Shown: positions 1-60,299, numbered from the stretch's first letter. The stretch is 64,000 nucleotides of DNA from Amorphochlora amoebiformis (GCA_054601695.1 BAAHQB010000032.1:744001-808000); one strand, 5' to 3'. Notes: generated by a model from the sequence alone, not told the origin. Numbers and translations are program-made.

Positions 1-300
1 AAAAAGAGGAAAAACAGGAGGAAAAAAACTGAAAAAAAGAAAAATAGCATATAAAGTAGAGAACCCTTGGTCTTTCATTCCCTTGGCATTAATACCAGAG
101 ATGTATAATATCATATATAGAGAAAAATATGAGAGAGAGAGAGAGAGAGAAGAGGAGAGATGAAAAGGAGAGGGAAAAAGAGAGAAAAAGAAAAACAAAA
201 AAAAGAGAGAAACAAAAAAGAGAGAAAAAAAAAAAAAGAAAAAAAGAGAGAAAAAAAAAAATAACAAAAGAGAGGGAAAAAATAATGTAAGGTAGAGAAC

Positions 301-6057
<5,757 letters not shown>

Positions 6058-6358
6058 CGTGCTTTCGCCTCGCGGATTTCGACCCCTCTTCGCTCGCCGC
6101 GTTGGTATGACTTTTAAGGGACGGTTTCGGAGACAGTTTCAAACAGGTGTAATTGAACAGACACGTGTCCGATAGATTTGACACGTGTTCAAAAGATTGA
6201 CACGTGTCGAACATGAAACTGTCATTTTGACTGGTCGCGCAAATTCATCGCAAGAAAAGTTGAAACGCTTGTTTCTAATTAGAGGTTTTGCGTTCTTTTA
6301 AAGTTCCCCGGCACTTTCTCTTCAAGGAAGCCACAAAGCACCCAATCGCCGTCTGTCT
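6058..6358. promoter_or_regulatory. Bidirectional promoter with three tandem CACGTG boxes
   Basis: The 301 bases separate the divergent starts at 6057 (-) and 6359 (+). Perfect CACGTG palindromes at 6162-6167, 6182-6187 and 6201-6206 sit in a roughly 20-base tandem unit (GACACGTGT plus spacer), so the boxes recur about every two helical turns. CACGTG is the classical bHLH/bZIP E-box or G-box core; factor identity is not inferable. Confidence 0.55.
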
Positions 6359-7573
6359 ATGGCTACCTCCCTTGAACTTATCCGGCTGGTTGCCCGGGTA
6401 TTTGCCCTTAAGGCGAACATCGATGCGAAATCGTTTGTCGAAATCTTTGCGCGCACCCTCCGACAAAAATTCAGCCCTCTCACGTATCGCAGGTACCTCT
6501 CACAAGCGAATTTGCACCACGTAGATATTACCCGAATGCTCCATCTTGCCCCAGTGAGTTTACATCATAAGATACTCGGTGTGAACCCTGCTTCTGTTCT
6601 GATCTTTCTTCCACTAATAGGATCGCTAACAAGCTCCGCAAACGTGGAATTCGAATCCCGCAGCCGCCACTCGCAGTGCGATTCACCTTGGACGGAAGGC
6701 GTGTTCATCGCTCTGGAAAACCTCGAGATTCCCGCCTGCGGCCTCGTATTGATATCCCAACGCTCCCTCACATGAATCACATGAAGGCCAAGCCCGTCTC
6801 TGCTGTCCTCAAGACTCCCGATCCCTCGCCGCGTACTCCTATCCTCGCGTCTGCGCTGCTCAACTTCAGCCGACAACTCGCCGCTCGGGGGGCGCCAGAG
6901 CTTGAGAAGGACGATGACGGATTTGCAATTCCCTTCTCCCCAAACGCCGCTACCTCCACTGCTGCTGCTCCTGCCAGTAGGTTGACGCTGACAAGCGCGG
7001 CGAAGCTCGTAGAGAAGGACGAGAAGCATTACACCCCTCGGCCGAAAATCCCTCCCTTAAGTCTCGCAGACGACATGGCGTATGATAATATCTCTGGCGG
7101 CAATAACTCTCAGATCGAGGGACTTCTTGGGGCGGCGTGGAACGCACCCACCAAGCGCAGGCTGGACTTCCCTTCCCCGGTTCCTCTTCAGCGTCCCCGC
7201 GGTCCGGGTGAGATGCGTATTGCTGTGATCAGAAAGAGGATTGAGTCAAAGAAAGCTGGAAGAAGCGCCACACGCTCACGTCGCATACGAAAGAAGACGT
7301 TGAAAGGGCAGTCATTTGAGAGACAGATACGGTAACATGTTTCTAGTTACCTCGCACTTTTCCCCACCTGAAAGAATTTGTTACCCAATTAGGGAAGAGC
7401 AGGAAACAGAAGAAGTTGCTCCCACTATCTCTAAAGACTCTCTCCAGATTCCCAACCAGCTTTCGAGTCGTCCGAACGGTTCAAACAACACTCCGTTTAT
7501 TCCCATGAGTCCAGGAAGTGAGTACCTTTTCCGGAACTTCGTCGCGCAGGTGTCCCCACTGCTTCATGGATAA
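6359..7573 (+). CDS. Unrecognised protein rich in Ser/Thr-Pro motifs, three exons
   Basis: Exons 6359-6553, 6634-7331 and 7393-7573 join with phases 0 and 2, giving a protein of about 357 residues ending in SPLLHG. I chose ATG 6359 (MATSLELIRLVARVFALK). The first ~65 residues look helical. The middle is basic and proline rich with many S/T-P sites (TPDPSPRTP, FSPN, YTPRPK, FPSP), then a Lys/Arg-rich stretch (RSRRIRKKTLKG). The C-terminus has a conserved-looking aromatic segment, SEYLFRNFVAQV. Such a layout is typical of cell-cycle-phosphorylated nuclear proteins, but I recognise no family. Composition is ordinary coding DNA with no TA runs, unlike its neighbours. Confidence 0.6.
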
Positions 7574-10260
<2,687 letters not shown>

Positions 10261-10269
10261 GAACCCTAC

Positions 10270-10310
10270 ACAGGTGCCACGTGTAAACATGGGTAGACAC
10301 GTGTTCAGCC
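10270..10310. promoter_or_regulatory. Two CACGTG boxes 20 bp apart upstream of the patatin gene
   Basis: CACGTG at 10278-10283 and 10298-10303 have a start-to-start distance of exactly 20 bases, about 600 bases before the ATG at 10902. The spacing matches the tandem boxes at 6162-6206. No TATA box is assignable in such AT-rich surroundings. Confidence 0.4.
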
Positions 10311-10901
10311 GGCAGAAATCCTTCAATTCTTACACGTACGTCAACCCCTCGGCCCTGCGGCCTCTGTCCTGGCAGCGCAGCGAATCTGTGAATGAGGAAT
10401 CGAGGATCGATTGAGACTATTCCTAGCCTTCTCGCCACAATTCAACCGTGGTGACATGGGTGTTTTTCGCGAAAGGGGGGGCCCAGAAGAAGGGGAGGGT
10501 CTCCGACAGCTGGACCCCCCTCCTGCAATTATCGTGTGGATACGGTACGCCCTGAGGAGATTAAGGTGGTTTTACCTTAGTTTAGTTTATTAATATTAGA
10601 GGTGAATTATACAAGAAATTAATTTTTAATTTGTCGGCTGCCACCGGCTTGAAGCTGTGGCAAACACTGGCTACTGAACCAACCCAGAGGGGAAAACGCA
10701 GTGCTAGCCCTCCACGTCGGCTCGTATACGCAAGCAACACCCCGAGTCCTTAACACCCGGTTCAAACCTGATCCCCCGGACCGGTTGATATATTTTCGTC
10801 CAGCTCGCAAAGTATTCAGCCGAGCAAGCGCCCACTGTCCCACGAGAACCAGTCACCGGCACTCATTCATCACAACTTGACTACTTCGTATCACTCCCGA
10901 C

Positions 10902-19608
<8,707 letters not shown>

Positions 19609-19835
19609 CAGATAGTCTAAGTTTATTTAAATACATATGTATAGATTACAAATTTTCTCTTTTTGTTGTCATTATCACCCTCTTTCTACTCCTCTCTTCT
19701 CTTTTCTTTGTCGAGTGTGCCTATTACTAGTAATATTCTCCTTTCCTCGCAAAGTTGTCATATCTACTAGATTTTTTTCTACTAGATCTATCGATCCTTA
19801 CTTTCCCAATTTTCTTTTGGTTTTATTTATGTTTA

Positions 19836-19895
<60 letters not shown>

Positions 19896-20400
19896 TATAT
19901 ATATATATATATATACATATATATATGTATATATATATATACATATATATTGTCTCTTTTATTTATAGTTCTAATTTACAACTAACAGACTAACTATTAA
20001 ACTAGCTAACCGACTAACACGCTAACGCACTAACTAACCGGGGGACTTGTCACGTGTACTGTACACCCCATATTGATTGATTATAATATTTATTTATCTA
20101 TTTTCTTCTTTTCCGGTAAATGACTAGAATAACGGTATTTATCATTTCGCGTTTTTTGTTTTTGGTATACATAACATCCCGGGACGCAGAATGGTCTGTT
20201 CCTGGATTTTATTCGATTTCGCTTTTTTACAGTCGGCCCAGTTTTTCTGCTTGTTTTTTGAGTGCAACGATAAGCTGGGTAGAAAAATTGCATATGCATA
20301 ATTGTACAGAACCCTTTTGGGTTAAAAATCTAAATCTAATGAATGACTTGTCTCAGCGTATCTAATAAACTCATGCCAAAACTAGCAAAACTACAAGTAC
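19609..20400. other. 3' flank of the patatin gene, no gene seen
   Basis: Contains (TA)n at 19840-19950, then a CTAAC-rich stretch at 19980-20040 (TAACTAACCG-like words) and one CACGTG at about 20050. ORFs around 20090-20365 on both strands have no recognisable protein features. Confidence 0.5.
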
Positions 20401-20564
20401 AATCATGATACAATCATGTGTAAATAATCTAGAAGAACTAGTAGAGTATATGTATATACATATCTAGTATATATCTATCTATAGATGTAATTATATATAT
20501 ATATCTAGATATATATATATATATATATATATATATCTAGTAAAAATACATATATATATATACT

Positions 20565-20613
<49 letters not shown>

Positions 20614-21860
20614 AGTACGTATCTGGAGTATATCGCTAGTCTAGTATACATCTAGTATTGATATCTTGTACAGTACGTACTGGATAGCTATATGATGTAC
20701 TTGAGTGTGAAACATACTCTGGATACTCTAGATACTAGTCATACTAGCGTTCAATTATTGACCAAACCAGTCTACCAGTGTACGTACAAGGTATTTTAGC
20801 ACCTCTAGATCCGTAGATCTAGTAGACTAGTCATTGTACGCCAGTAGCTACGTACAGACTAGACAGAGAACCGTTGAAGCGAGTGTATCATCTAGATCAA
20901 TGATTAGTTTGAGAGACTAGTACAAGTCAAATGTTCATGTGTCGACGTACGTAATTATAACAAGATCTAGAAGATACTCTAGATATACACGATACTAGAG
21001 ATACGTACGTTTCCATTCGCGGCAGCATGAATTAGTGTTAAGTTGCTCTAGTTCTTGGCAATGCGCATGCGCATATCGTACCATACACGCGTATACGCAT
21101 GCGTATACTTACGTACGCAAGACCGTTGTACATTATTGTAAACTTACGTACTAGACGCATCTAGACAATCGCAATCGATGCAGGTATGCTAGATACTAGG
21201 ATATACGTATGCTCATTGTTGGCGTGCTAATACCAACACTAGAACAGCTGCTATTATGTGTAGAATAATGAGATGTCGTTTATGCAAGAAAATTATGCAA
21301 CCGTACATCAGAAAAGTTATATATACATATATTGAACAACACATGCACACACACACCGCAACATATATTGTCATCGGGATGTTTGTATTCAATATTGGCT
21401 ATATTCAATATTGGCTATAATGGCCCATATTGTTCTTCTCTTTGTTCTCGTTTCATACACAGGAAGTGTTAGTGTTATTTACACGTACATCTACATAGTA
21501 CATCCCGTATAGTTGCAACATTCAGGCGTACATAAAAACTTCTAGACTTCAGTCCAATCATCGAATAATTCGTACGTATTTAAAATATTGAGTACCGACG
21601 TACCGTACACCTGATTACGTACGTATCAGGATACCACCGCCATATCTAGTATCTGCTAGTCTGATCATGAATCTGATTCATGATACCGTAAATATATATA
21701 TATATATATACACATACATCTGGTATCTAGAATCATGATGTACGTACATCGATCATGCGGCTATGGATGACGTCGACGCGCGTCATGCCACATACTAGAT
21801 ATGTACAAAGCAAACCGGGAAGTCTAAGAATATCTATATTCTAGATATTCTAGATATCAT
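20401..21860. other. Palindrome- and CTAG-rich intergenic island
   Basis: Non-coding DNA between two convergent genes. CTAG occurs at least 20 times between 20,401 and 21,010, with many GTAC, TACGTA, GATC and CATG words. Perfect palindromes include 21061-21074 (ATGCGCATGCGCAT), 21091-21108 (GTATACGCATGCGTATAC) and 21737-21750 (GATGTACGTACATC). A 9-base stem with 3-base loop lies near 21665 (ATCATGAAT/ATTCATGAT). No credible ORF. Confidence 0.7.
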
Positions 21861-21899
21861 ATATATATATATATATATAAATATATATATATATTATAT

Positions 21900-21976
<77 letters not shown>

Positions 21977-22160
21977 ATAATATATATATATATATATATA
22001 TACGCGCTCAGATATATTCTGGATATTACAGTATACACGCTGTGACGATCATGCATGAGCCATCGGAACTACTCCAGGCTTAATTCATTAGTATTTCGTA
22101 AAGGTTTCGGTCAGCGCGCACTAGGATCTAGAGGATATACAATTCGACTACAACTAGCTA

Positions 22161-30950
<8,790 letters not shown>

Positions 30951-31040
30951 ACCGGGTATATCTCCTCTTTATTACTCTCTTCTTATTTTCTCTTCCCCCG
31001 CCCCCCGTTAGATAACCCCATCCCTCTTTCTTTCAATAAC
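30951..31040. promoter_or_regulatory. Very short divergent intergenic promoter
   Basis: Only about 90 bases separate the first seen exon of the RhoGAP gene (-) from the ATG of the ZIM17-like gene (+). The interval is pyrimidine rich with a C-run (CTTCCCCCGCCCCCCG). If the RhoGAP gene has a farther 5' exon, the two genes overlap head to head. Confidence 0.4.
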
Positions 31041-31175
31041 ATGGTCACGAGGCCTCTTGGGATACGGTTTATGTGTCGGGTGGTGTCGGGGTTGAGAGGT
31101 TTTTACAATGGAAGTTAGCACATATACACACACATGTATGTACACATATATATACATATACATATATATATCATG

Positions 31176-31219
<44 letters not shown>

Positions 31220-31273
31220 TATATTAAATACACATATATATACACACATGTGTACATGTATAAAATAAACTGT

Positions 31274-31323
<50 letters not shown>

Positions 31324-31361
31324 AAATATATATTTTATATCATATATCATATATAATATAT

Positions 31362-31393
<32 letters not shown>

Positions 31394-31426
31394 GTATATT
31401 ATGTATATGTATCATAGAATATATAC

Positions 31427-31491
<65 letters not shown>

Positions 31492-31498
31492 GTGTATA

Positions 31499-31529
<31 letters not shown>

Positions 31530-31675
31530 TATTACATATATATATTCACCTATAGATGGGCTGAAAGCACCAGTTAACCAGCCCCTTGAGACTAAAGGAA
31601 CGGGTGAGTGTCTCATATGCATATATACATACACATGTATATATAAATATATACACATTATATATACATATATAC

Positions 31676-31735
<60 letters not shown>

Positions 31736-31742
31736 TATATAT

Positions 31743-31824
<82 letters not shown>

Positions 31825-31871
31825 TTGTATGTGTACATGTGTAGATATTTGTGTATCATATGTATATGATG

Positions 31872-31947
<76 letters not shown>

Positions 31948-32332
31948 TTCATATATCTGTATATATTCTCAGGCTCCGATATGGTAGAGAGAATGCTAAT
32001 CGCCTTCACGTGTACGGTTTGTGATACCCGATCTGCGCGCTCCTTCAGCAAGAAATCATATGAGGTTATCTCTCGCTTACACATATACCACTCTCTCGAC
32101 CTCTCTTTCTCTCTCGACCGCTCTCTCGAAATCTCCCGAAATCTCTTGAAATCTCTTGAAATCTCTTGAAATCTCTCGAAATCTCTCGAAATCTCTCGAC
32201 CTTTCTCGACCTCTCACTGTCTCTTCAGCTCTCTCACTGTCTCTTTCCCTCTCTCACTGTCTCTCCCTCTCTCTCTCCCCTTATCTCGACGTATCTCAGC
32301 CTCTCTCCGATTCGTTACGTCAAGCTCTCTCC

Positions 32333-32376
<44 letters not shown>

Positions 32377-32764
32377 ATCTCTCTCTCTCTATACATATAT
32401 ATATATATATAAAATACGAAAAGCCAAAATAGACTTCATTTTATATATTTTTCTGTTGCAAACCCCTGCGCCTTGCTCTGCTCTTTCTATCATCCCACCC
32501 CCGGACTCCGGCTTGATCCGAGTTTTTCGAGAGACATCTCTCTCTCTCTCTCTCACCTCTCTGGACCTCGCCTTGCTCTGCTCATTCCATCATCCAACCC
32601 CCGGGACTCCGGCTTGATCCGAGTTTTTCGAGAGACCTCTCTCCCTCTCTCTCTCACCTCTCTGGACCTCGCCTCTCTCGCTCTTTGATTCTATTCATCT
32701 TTTTACTCTCAACGTTGACATGTAGGCCTCTCCACCTCTCATTACTCTCCCCCCTTCCCTCTCT

Positions 32765-32858
<94 letters not shown>

Positions 32859-32936
32859 ATCTTCTCTCTCCTCTATACCTATACTATACATCATGCATAC
32901 ATACTTATAGATGCATATATATGTATACATGTATAT

Positions 32937-32967
<31 letters not shown>

Positions 32968-35011
32968 TATATATTATATATATATATATATATCAGGAAG
33001 GCGTTGTTATAATCACGTGTCCAGGATGCAAGAGTAATCACCTCATTGCAGATAGACTGGTATATATTATATATGTATATAATGTATATGTATGTGTATA
33101 TGGTATATAGTATGTATATATTATATATGTATATATTATATATGTATATATTATATGTATGTATGTGTATATGGTATATAGTATGTATATATTATATATG
33201 TATATATTATGTATGTATATATTATATATGTATGTGTATATGGTATATAGTAGTGTATATATTATATATGTATATATTATATATGTATATATTATATATA
33301 TGTATGTGTATATGGTATATAGTATGTATATATTATACATGTATATATTATGTATGTATATATTATATATGTATGTGTATATGGTATATAGTATGTATAT
33401 ATTACATATGTATATATTATATATGTATGTGTATATGGTATATAGTATGCATATATTACATATGTATATATTATATATGTATGTGTATATGGTATATGGT
33501 ATGTATATATTATATAGGTATATATTATATATGTATGTGTATATGGTATATAGTATGTATATATTATATATGTATATATTATATATGTATGTGTATATGG
33601 TATATAGTATGTATATATTACATATGTATATATTATATATGTATGTGTATATGGTATATAGTATGTATATATTACATATGTATATATTATATATGTATGT
33701 GTATATGGTATATAGTATGTATATATTATATATGTATATATTATATATGTATGTGTATATGGTATATAGTATGTATATATTACATATGTATATATTATAT
33801 ATGTATGTGTATATGGTATATAGTATGTATATATTACATATGTATATATTATATATGTATGTGTATATGGTATATAGTATGTATATATTATATATGTATA
33901 TATTATATATGTATGTGTATATGGTATATAGTGTGTATATATTACATATGTATATGTTATATATGTATGTGTATATGGTATATAGTATGTATATATTACA
34001 TATGTATATATTATATATGTATGTGTATATGGTATATAGTATGTATATATATTACATATGTATATATTATATATGTATGTGTATATGGTATATAGTATGT
34101 ATATATTATATATGTATATATTATATATGTATGTGTATATGGTATATAGTATGTATACATTATATATGTATATATTATATATGTATGTGTATATGGTATA
34201 TAGTATGTATATATTACATATGTATATATTATACATGTATGTGTATATGATATATAGTATGTACATATTATATATGTATATATTATACATGTATGTGTAT
34301 ATGATATATAGTATGTATATATTATATATGTATATATTATACATGTATGTGTATATGGTATATAGTATGTATATATTACATATGTATATATTATATATGT
34401 ATGTGTATATGGTATATAGTATGTATATATTATATATGTATATATTATATATGTATGTGTATATGGTATGTAGATGTGTACATGGTATATATTATATATG
34501 TATGTGTATATGGTATATGGTATATAGTATATATGTATGTGTATATGGTGTATAGTATATATGTATGTGTAATAGTATATATGTATGTGTATATGGTATA
34601 TAGTATACATGTATGTGTATATGGTATTTGGTATGTATGTATGTGTATATGGTATATAGTATACATGTATGTGTATATGGTATTTAGTATGTATGTATGT
34701 GTATATGGTATATAGTATATATGTATGTGTATATGGTATAGCATATGTGTATATGGTATATAGTATATATGTATGTGTATATGGTATATAGTATGTATGT
34801 ATGTGTATATCGTTTGTATTATGTATGTATGTGTATATGGTATATAATATGTATGTATGTGTATATTGTGTATGGTATGTATGTATGTGTATATGGTTCA
34901 TAGTATGTGCGTATGTGTATGTGATGTAATACTATAAATCTGAAGATATTTTACATATATATTCATAGTATGTATGTATGTGTATATGATGTGATATTAT
35001 ATACTTAAAAG

Positions 35012-35042
<31 letters not shown>

Positions 35043-35095
35043 TAACATATATATATACAAATGTATATATATAAAATATATATATACATTTGTAA

Positions 35096-35127
<32 letters not shown>

Positions 35128-35369
35128 TTACATATGTATATATATATATATATCATACATATGTGCGTATGTATATATATATATATATATGTATATGTGT
35201 GTGTGTGTGTGTGCGTGTGTGTGTGTGGTGTGTATGTATATAATATATATGATAATTATATGATATTTGTATAGGGTTGGTTTGATGACTCCAGTCAAGA
35301 TGTAACCACAATTCTCAAAGAAAAGGGCGAGGAGGTTGTACACATCAAGGATGCGGACGGGGTATATAA

Positions 35370-35410
<41 letters not shown>

Positions 35411-35458
35411 TCTCAAAGAGAAGGGCGAGGAGGTTGTATACATCAAGGGTGCAGACGG

Positions 35459-35500
<42 letters not shown>

Positions 35501-35584
35501 ATATATATGCGTATGTATACATATATACAATTCTCAAAGAGAAGGGCGATGTACATATATATGTATATGCATATATTATATACG

Positions 35585-35634
<50 letters not shown>

Positions 35635-35635
35635 C

Positions 35636-35720
<85 letters not shown>

Positions 35721-35819
35721 TTCAGCATAAACATACGCATATACAATGAATTATATCACACACAGGGCGGAACTTTCCAGCTCGCAAGCTCAAAAAAAGA
35801 ATCGAAGCCCTCAAGTTAG
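31041..35819 (+). CDS. DNLZ: ZIM17/HEP-type (DNL zinc finger) mitochondrial Hsp70 escort protein, complete, 138 aa
   Basis: Keeps mitochondrial (or plastid) Hsp70 soluble for protein import and folding. Exons: 31041-31113, 31556-31603, 31973-32064, 32997-33059, 35275-35361, 35766-35819; all phases close and the total is 417 bases with TAG. The N-terminus [20 protein letters not shown] is Arg rich without acids, a typical mitochondrial presequence. The zinc finger uses C54-x2-C57 (CTVC) and C79-x2-C82 (CPGC), followed by the family block [12 protein letters not shown] (residues 84-95) containing HLIAD, close to the DNL/DHL signature. The 417-base coding sequence is spread over 4.8 kb because two introns carry large repeat arrays. 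Confidence 0.93.
32095..32830. repeat. CT-rich repeats in a ZIM17 intron
   Basis: 32110-32215 has repeated CTCGAAATCTCT-type units. (CT)n runs lie at 32338-32390 and 32760-32818. Between them a ~100-base unit (starting CGCCTTGCTCTG, containing ACTCCGGCTTGATCCGAG) is present twice, from 32469 and from 32569. Open frames here are simple-sequence artefacts. Confidence 0.85.
33060..34930. repeat. 54-bp minisatellite array, about 1.9 kb
   Basis: The array starts right at the donor of ZIM17 exon 32997-33059. The 54-base unit is made of GTATATATTATATAT blocks and GTATGTGTATATGGTATATA. It decays after about 34,450 into shorter units. Because 54 is a multiple of three, both strands carry spurious 350-residue frames. 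Confidence 0.92.
35407..35550 (+). repeat. Two echo copies of the 3' end of ZIM17 exon 5
   Basis: 35407-35464 repeats the last ~55 bases of exon 35275-35361 with its GTATAT donor (about three substitutions). 35528-35550 is a shorter copy that breaks off after AAGGGCGA. Both are surrounded by (TA)n. Confidence 0.85.
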
Positions 35820-47841
<12,022 letters not shown>

Positions 47842-48106
47842 TCTCTTAAAAATTCTCAAAGATCTCTTCTATAACCTATTGGAAAAGTTCCAAGATCTTC
47901 CATAACCTGTTGGAAAAGTTCAAGTGCAAGGATTTTCAAAGCATTCAGTGGTCTCCCGTGTGCTTTTGGATTTCTAATTCGTAGGATTAACTGCGTGGTA
48001 TGAAAGTTATCCGATTTTGGCCGCACTTTTAAATTTAAGCAATAAAACGTAACGTATCACCATTGATTGGATCAACCTATTCACGGTTCGACTAAGCATA
48101 TATCTA

Positions 48107-48147
<41 letters not shown>

Positions 48148-48860
48148 GTATATATATATATATATATATATAATATGTCTAGTATATATAATATATATAC
48201 ATATACATCTACTAGATATAGTCTAGTAAATATATATTCACTCTCACTCACTACATCCATTAATCATGACAGCCAGAAATTTAGAAAAAATGCACATTCT
48301 AAACTAGTCTACACTCTAAAAAGTCCATTGAAATCATGCAATAAGAAAATACAATATATATACTTAAATGTACGTGATAATTAATTCTATATCTATCACT
48401 CTTGCAACCGTACCATCATGAAATAAATACCTTCGATATTATACTTGAATCATATAGCAGATGTATTCTCTTTACTAGAGTTATGACTGAATCATTCATG
48501 ATCGCACAGCGTTGGCATGATTACTCCGCAGGTTTTATACATTGTGATTTAAATCTAAAAGTCTAATTACCACGGCAGACTAGAAGTTATATTTAACTTG
48601 CTGATTTACCAAGAAGACAGCACCTCCTAGATCTAGTAGATATCTAAGGTCATCTAGTAGATATCCAAGGTCATCTAGTAGATATCTAAGGTCATCTAGT
48701 AGATATCTAAGGTCATCTAGTAGATATCTAAGGTCACTAAGTCGGGTCACGAAATACGACCTACGAAAATAGACTGCTGTTTAAACGTAATGCCAGTCAT
48801 ATACATTTGCACACAAACAACATATATATATATATATATCTATATATATAATATATGTAA

Positions 48861-48905
<45 letters not shown>

Positions 48906-48982
48906 TACATACATATATGTATATATATTTGTATATATATATATATATATATACAATTACATGCATAGATACACACATACAC

Positions 48983-49019
<37 letters not shown>

Positions 49020-49359
49020 ATAAATAAAACCCAAATATAAACTACCTTAATGAAGTTGTAAATATTCATCAGGTGCATATTTACATAGTTCAGATTATAT
49101 ACAAACGTATATATATAAATATATATACACACATATATATATATATATATATGTATGTATATAATATTATACGTATTATATACATCACCGAGAAACAAAA
49201 ATGTCTATCTATATGTAGTGTACAATATACACTGTATACATATACATATTTTATATTTGGTATATTATATTTCTATATATATTAGAATTTATTTATATAT
49301 TTACACACACACACAGACACACACATATATATATATATATATACTAATAATAATAATTC

Positions 49360-49400
<41 letters not shown>

Positions 49401-49487
49401 TTTATATATATATATATATATATATATCTATACATATATATATATATACATATATGTACAGTATGTAATACATATTTAGATATTTGC

Positions 49488-49518
<31 letters not shown>

Positions 49519-49586
49519 GTATCATAAATGTACGTATATATATATATATATATATATAAATGTATATGTGTATAGTTACCTTGTAC
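47842..49586. other. Convergent intergenic region with 21-bp CTAG repeats
   Basis: 47842-48060 is unique with AAGATCT(C)-type repeated words. A 21-base unit (ATCTAGTAGATATCTAAGGT plus C) is repeated five times at 48631-48735. 48830-49560 is mostly (TA)n, with an AAT triplet run at 49345-49400. The 3' end of the minus-strand TCAIM-like gene should lie in the right half but I could not place its last exon. Confidence 0.6.
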
Positions 49587-56900
<7,314 letters not shown>

Positions 56901-57236
56901 CGCCGAGCGCGACCGAGCAAAAAATGTCACTATGTGTGACAGTATGTGATGTTGGGCAAATTTAGCCAAATTAGGAAGCCGAAGATTTAATGATTTATTT
57001 CTTGTTTCCAGGAGATCATAAAATGGGGTGATCCAAGGTTCTTTCAGCATCGCCCTCGCTTTTGACCTCTCTCTCTCTCTCTAGCCATTTTGATCTACGG
57101 AGGCGCAAATACGGAGCATTATTTTGGGAAAGATTGGCGTGACACAGACAGAATAATGCTTATACTCTTATATACATACACACATACATACATATATATA
57201 TATATATACATATGTATATATACATATATATCTATA

Positions 57237-57288
<52 letters not shown>

Positions 57289-57720
57289 ATATATGCAATA
57301 TTACATAAATTATATTTAAAGAATTTATAAATATAAATATACACACATGTGATATTATGCCACAATGATATAAATATATATTAACATATCACGGTGTATG
57401 TCTAGGTTAGTATTGAATCACTGTAATGGTCCATTTCAATTATCGGATCCCAAATTCCCAATGAGAAGTCGCTATAATCTAAATAATACCGCTACATCTA
57501 GTTAGAGTCGCAGCAATCTTCTAGCTTCGGATGCTGTTTTAGACTGGGTTGTTTCGTAGAACTAGCCTCAAATACTGAGACCTCAAGTGACTAGTGATAA
57601 CAACGAACATAAACAGAAGTATCTTAGAAACAGTCACAATAAATGCGCTGAGGACCAACATCATATATGCCATAGTATTATAAATGTATATAGTATACTA
57701 TTGTATATGTGTAATATCTA

Positions 57721-57772
<52 letters not shown>

Positions 57773-58189
57773 ATATAAATAATCATCATGTGTAGAATAT
57801 TATACATATATATATATATATAAATATATTGCATATCAACGTGTCTATAGCTAGTTTGTACAAATTAAGATAAAAAGTATCAACCCAGTTGACCTTGTGA
57901 TGACATCGACACGTATATACAGCCTAGGAACAGATGAGGAATGGCAATATTCTAGATACTTGGACTACTTCAATACTGTGATAGTGCTATTACGTTTACC
58001 ACACTAGACACAGGACCTACTTGTAGACTTAGACTTGGTCTTCGGGATCGGAACGTACTTGGAATGTGACTCACGATGCAATATGAGAGGGAATTTGAAG
58101 CCTAATCCTTCAATCATCTGCAAAGTTAACATCGAGGTGAATTCAAAGGGTATAATATATTTATGATTTAAGTGGAACCTTTTTTGAAG

Positions 58190-58230
<41 letters not shown>

Positions 58231-58239
58231 CATGTATAT

Positions 58240-58283
<44 letters not shown>

Positions 58284-58289
58284 TATATA

Positions 58290-58320
<31 letters not shown>

Positions 58321-58633
58321 ATATTCATACATACAAACAAAACATATATATAATATAATATAATGCATAAAACCAGGAGGAAGGGACAGAGTCAAAAAAG
58401 ATTGACGACGACGAGAGAGAGAGAAAAAAAGAGAAAGAGAAGTGAAAAATCGATATCATAATAAAGCCATAATCCAGCCATCAACCTTAACCCTCCCTCT
58501 CGACCATAACAACGGTACTTCGTCTGTCCCAACTAGACTTTTAACCCTTTTCCGTAACCCACCCGAAACCCTATCCGTAAGCCCACCTGTAGCACCGACC
58601 TCAACCCTGAATAAAGCAGAAACTCTTAAAAAG
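56901..58633. other. Intergenic, no gene assigned
   Basis: 57060-57085 has a CT run; 57165-57290, 57725-57770 and 58195-58330 are (TA)n. 57400-57700 and 57840-58140 are unique AT-rich DNA with CTAG-containing words and no persuasive frame. Confidence 0.5.

Positions 58634-60299
<1,666 letters not shown>

Noticed and set aside
6565-7029. 154-residue minus-strand ORF opposite the exon at 6634-7331
   Set aside because: Shadow frame of the plus-strand gene, which has consistent splice phases and a plausible domain layout.
10740-10800. tRNA-like B box (GGTTCAAACC)
   Set aside because: No matching A box or acceptor stem could be found at the correct distance.
33060-34450. CRISPR-like regular repeats
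   Set aside because: Unit and spacer are the same simple sequence, the host is a spliced eukaryotic gene, and there are no cas genes. It is a minisatellite.
33046-34901. Open frames of about 300-360 residues on both strands
   Set aside because: They are products of a 54-bp tandem repeat whose length is divisible by three; both strands and several frames stay open with Met/Tyr/Ile/Cys-only sequence.
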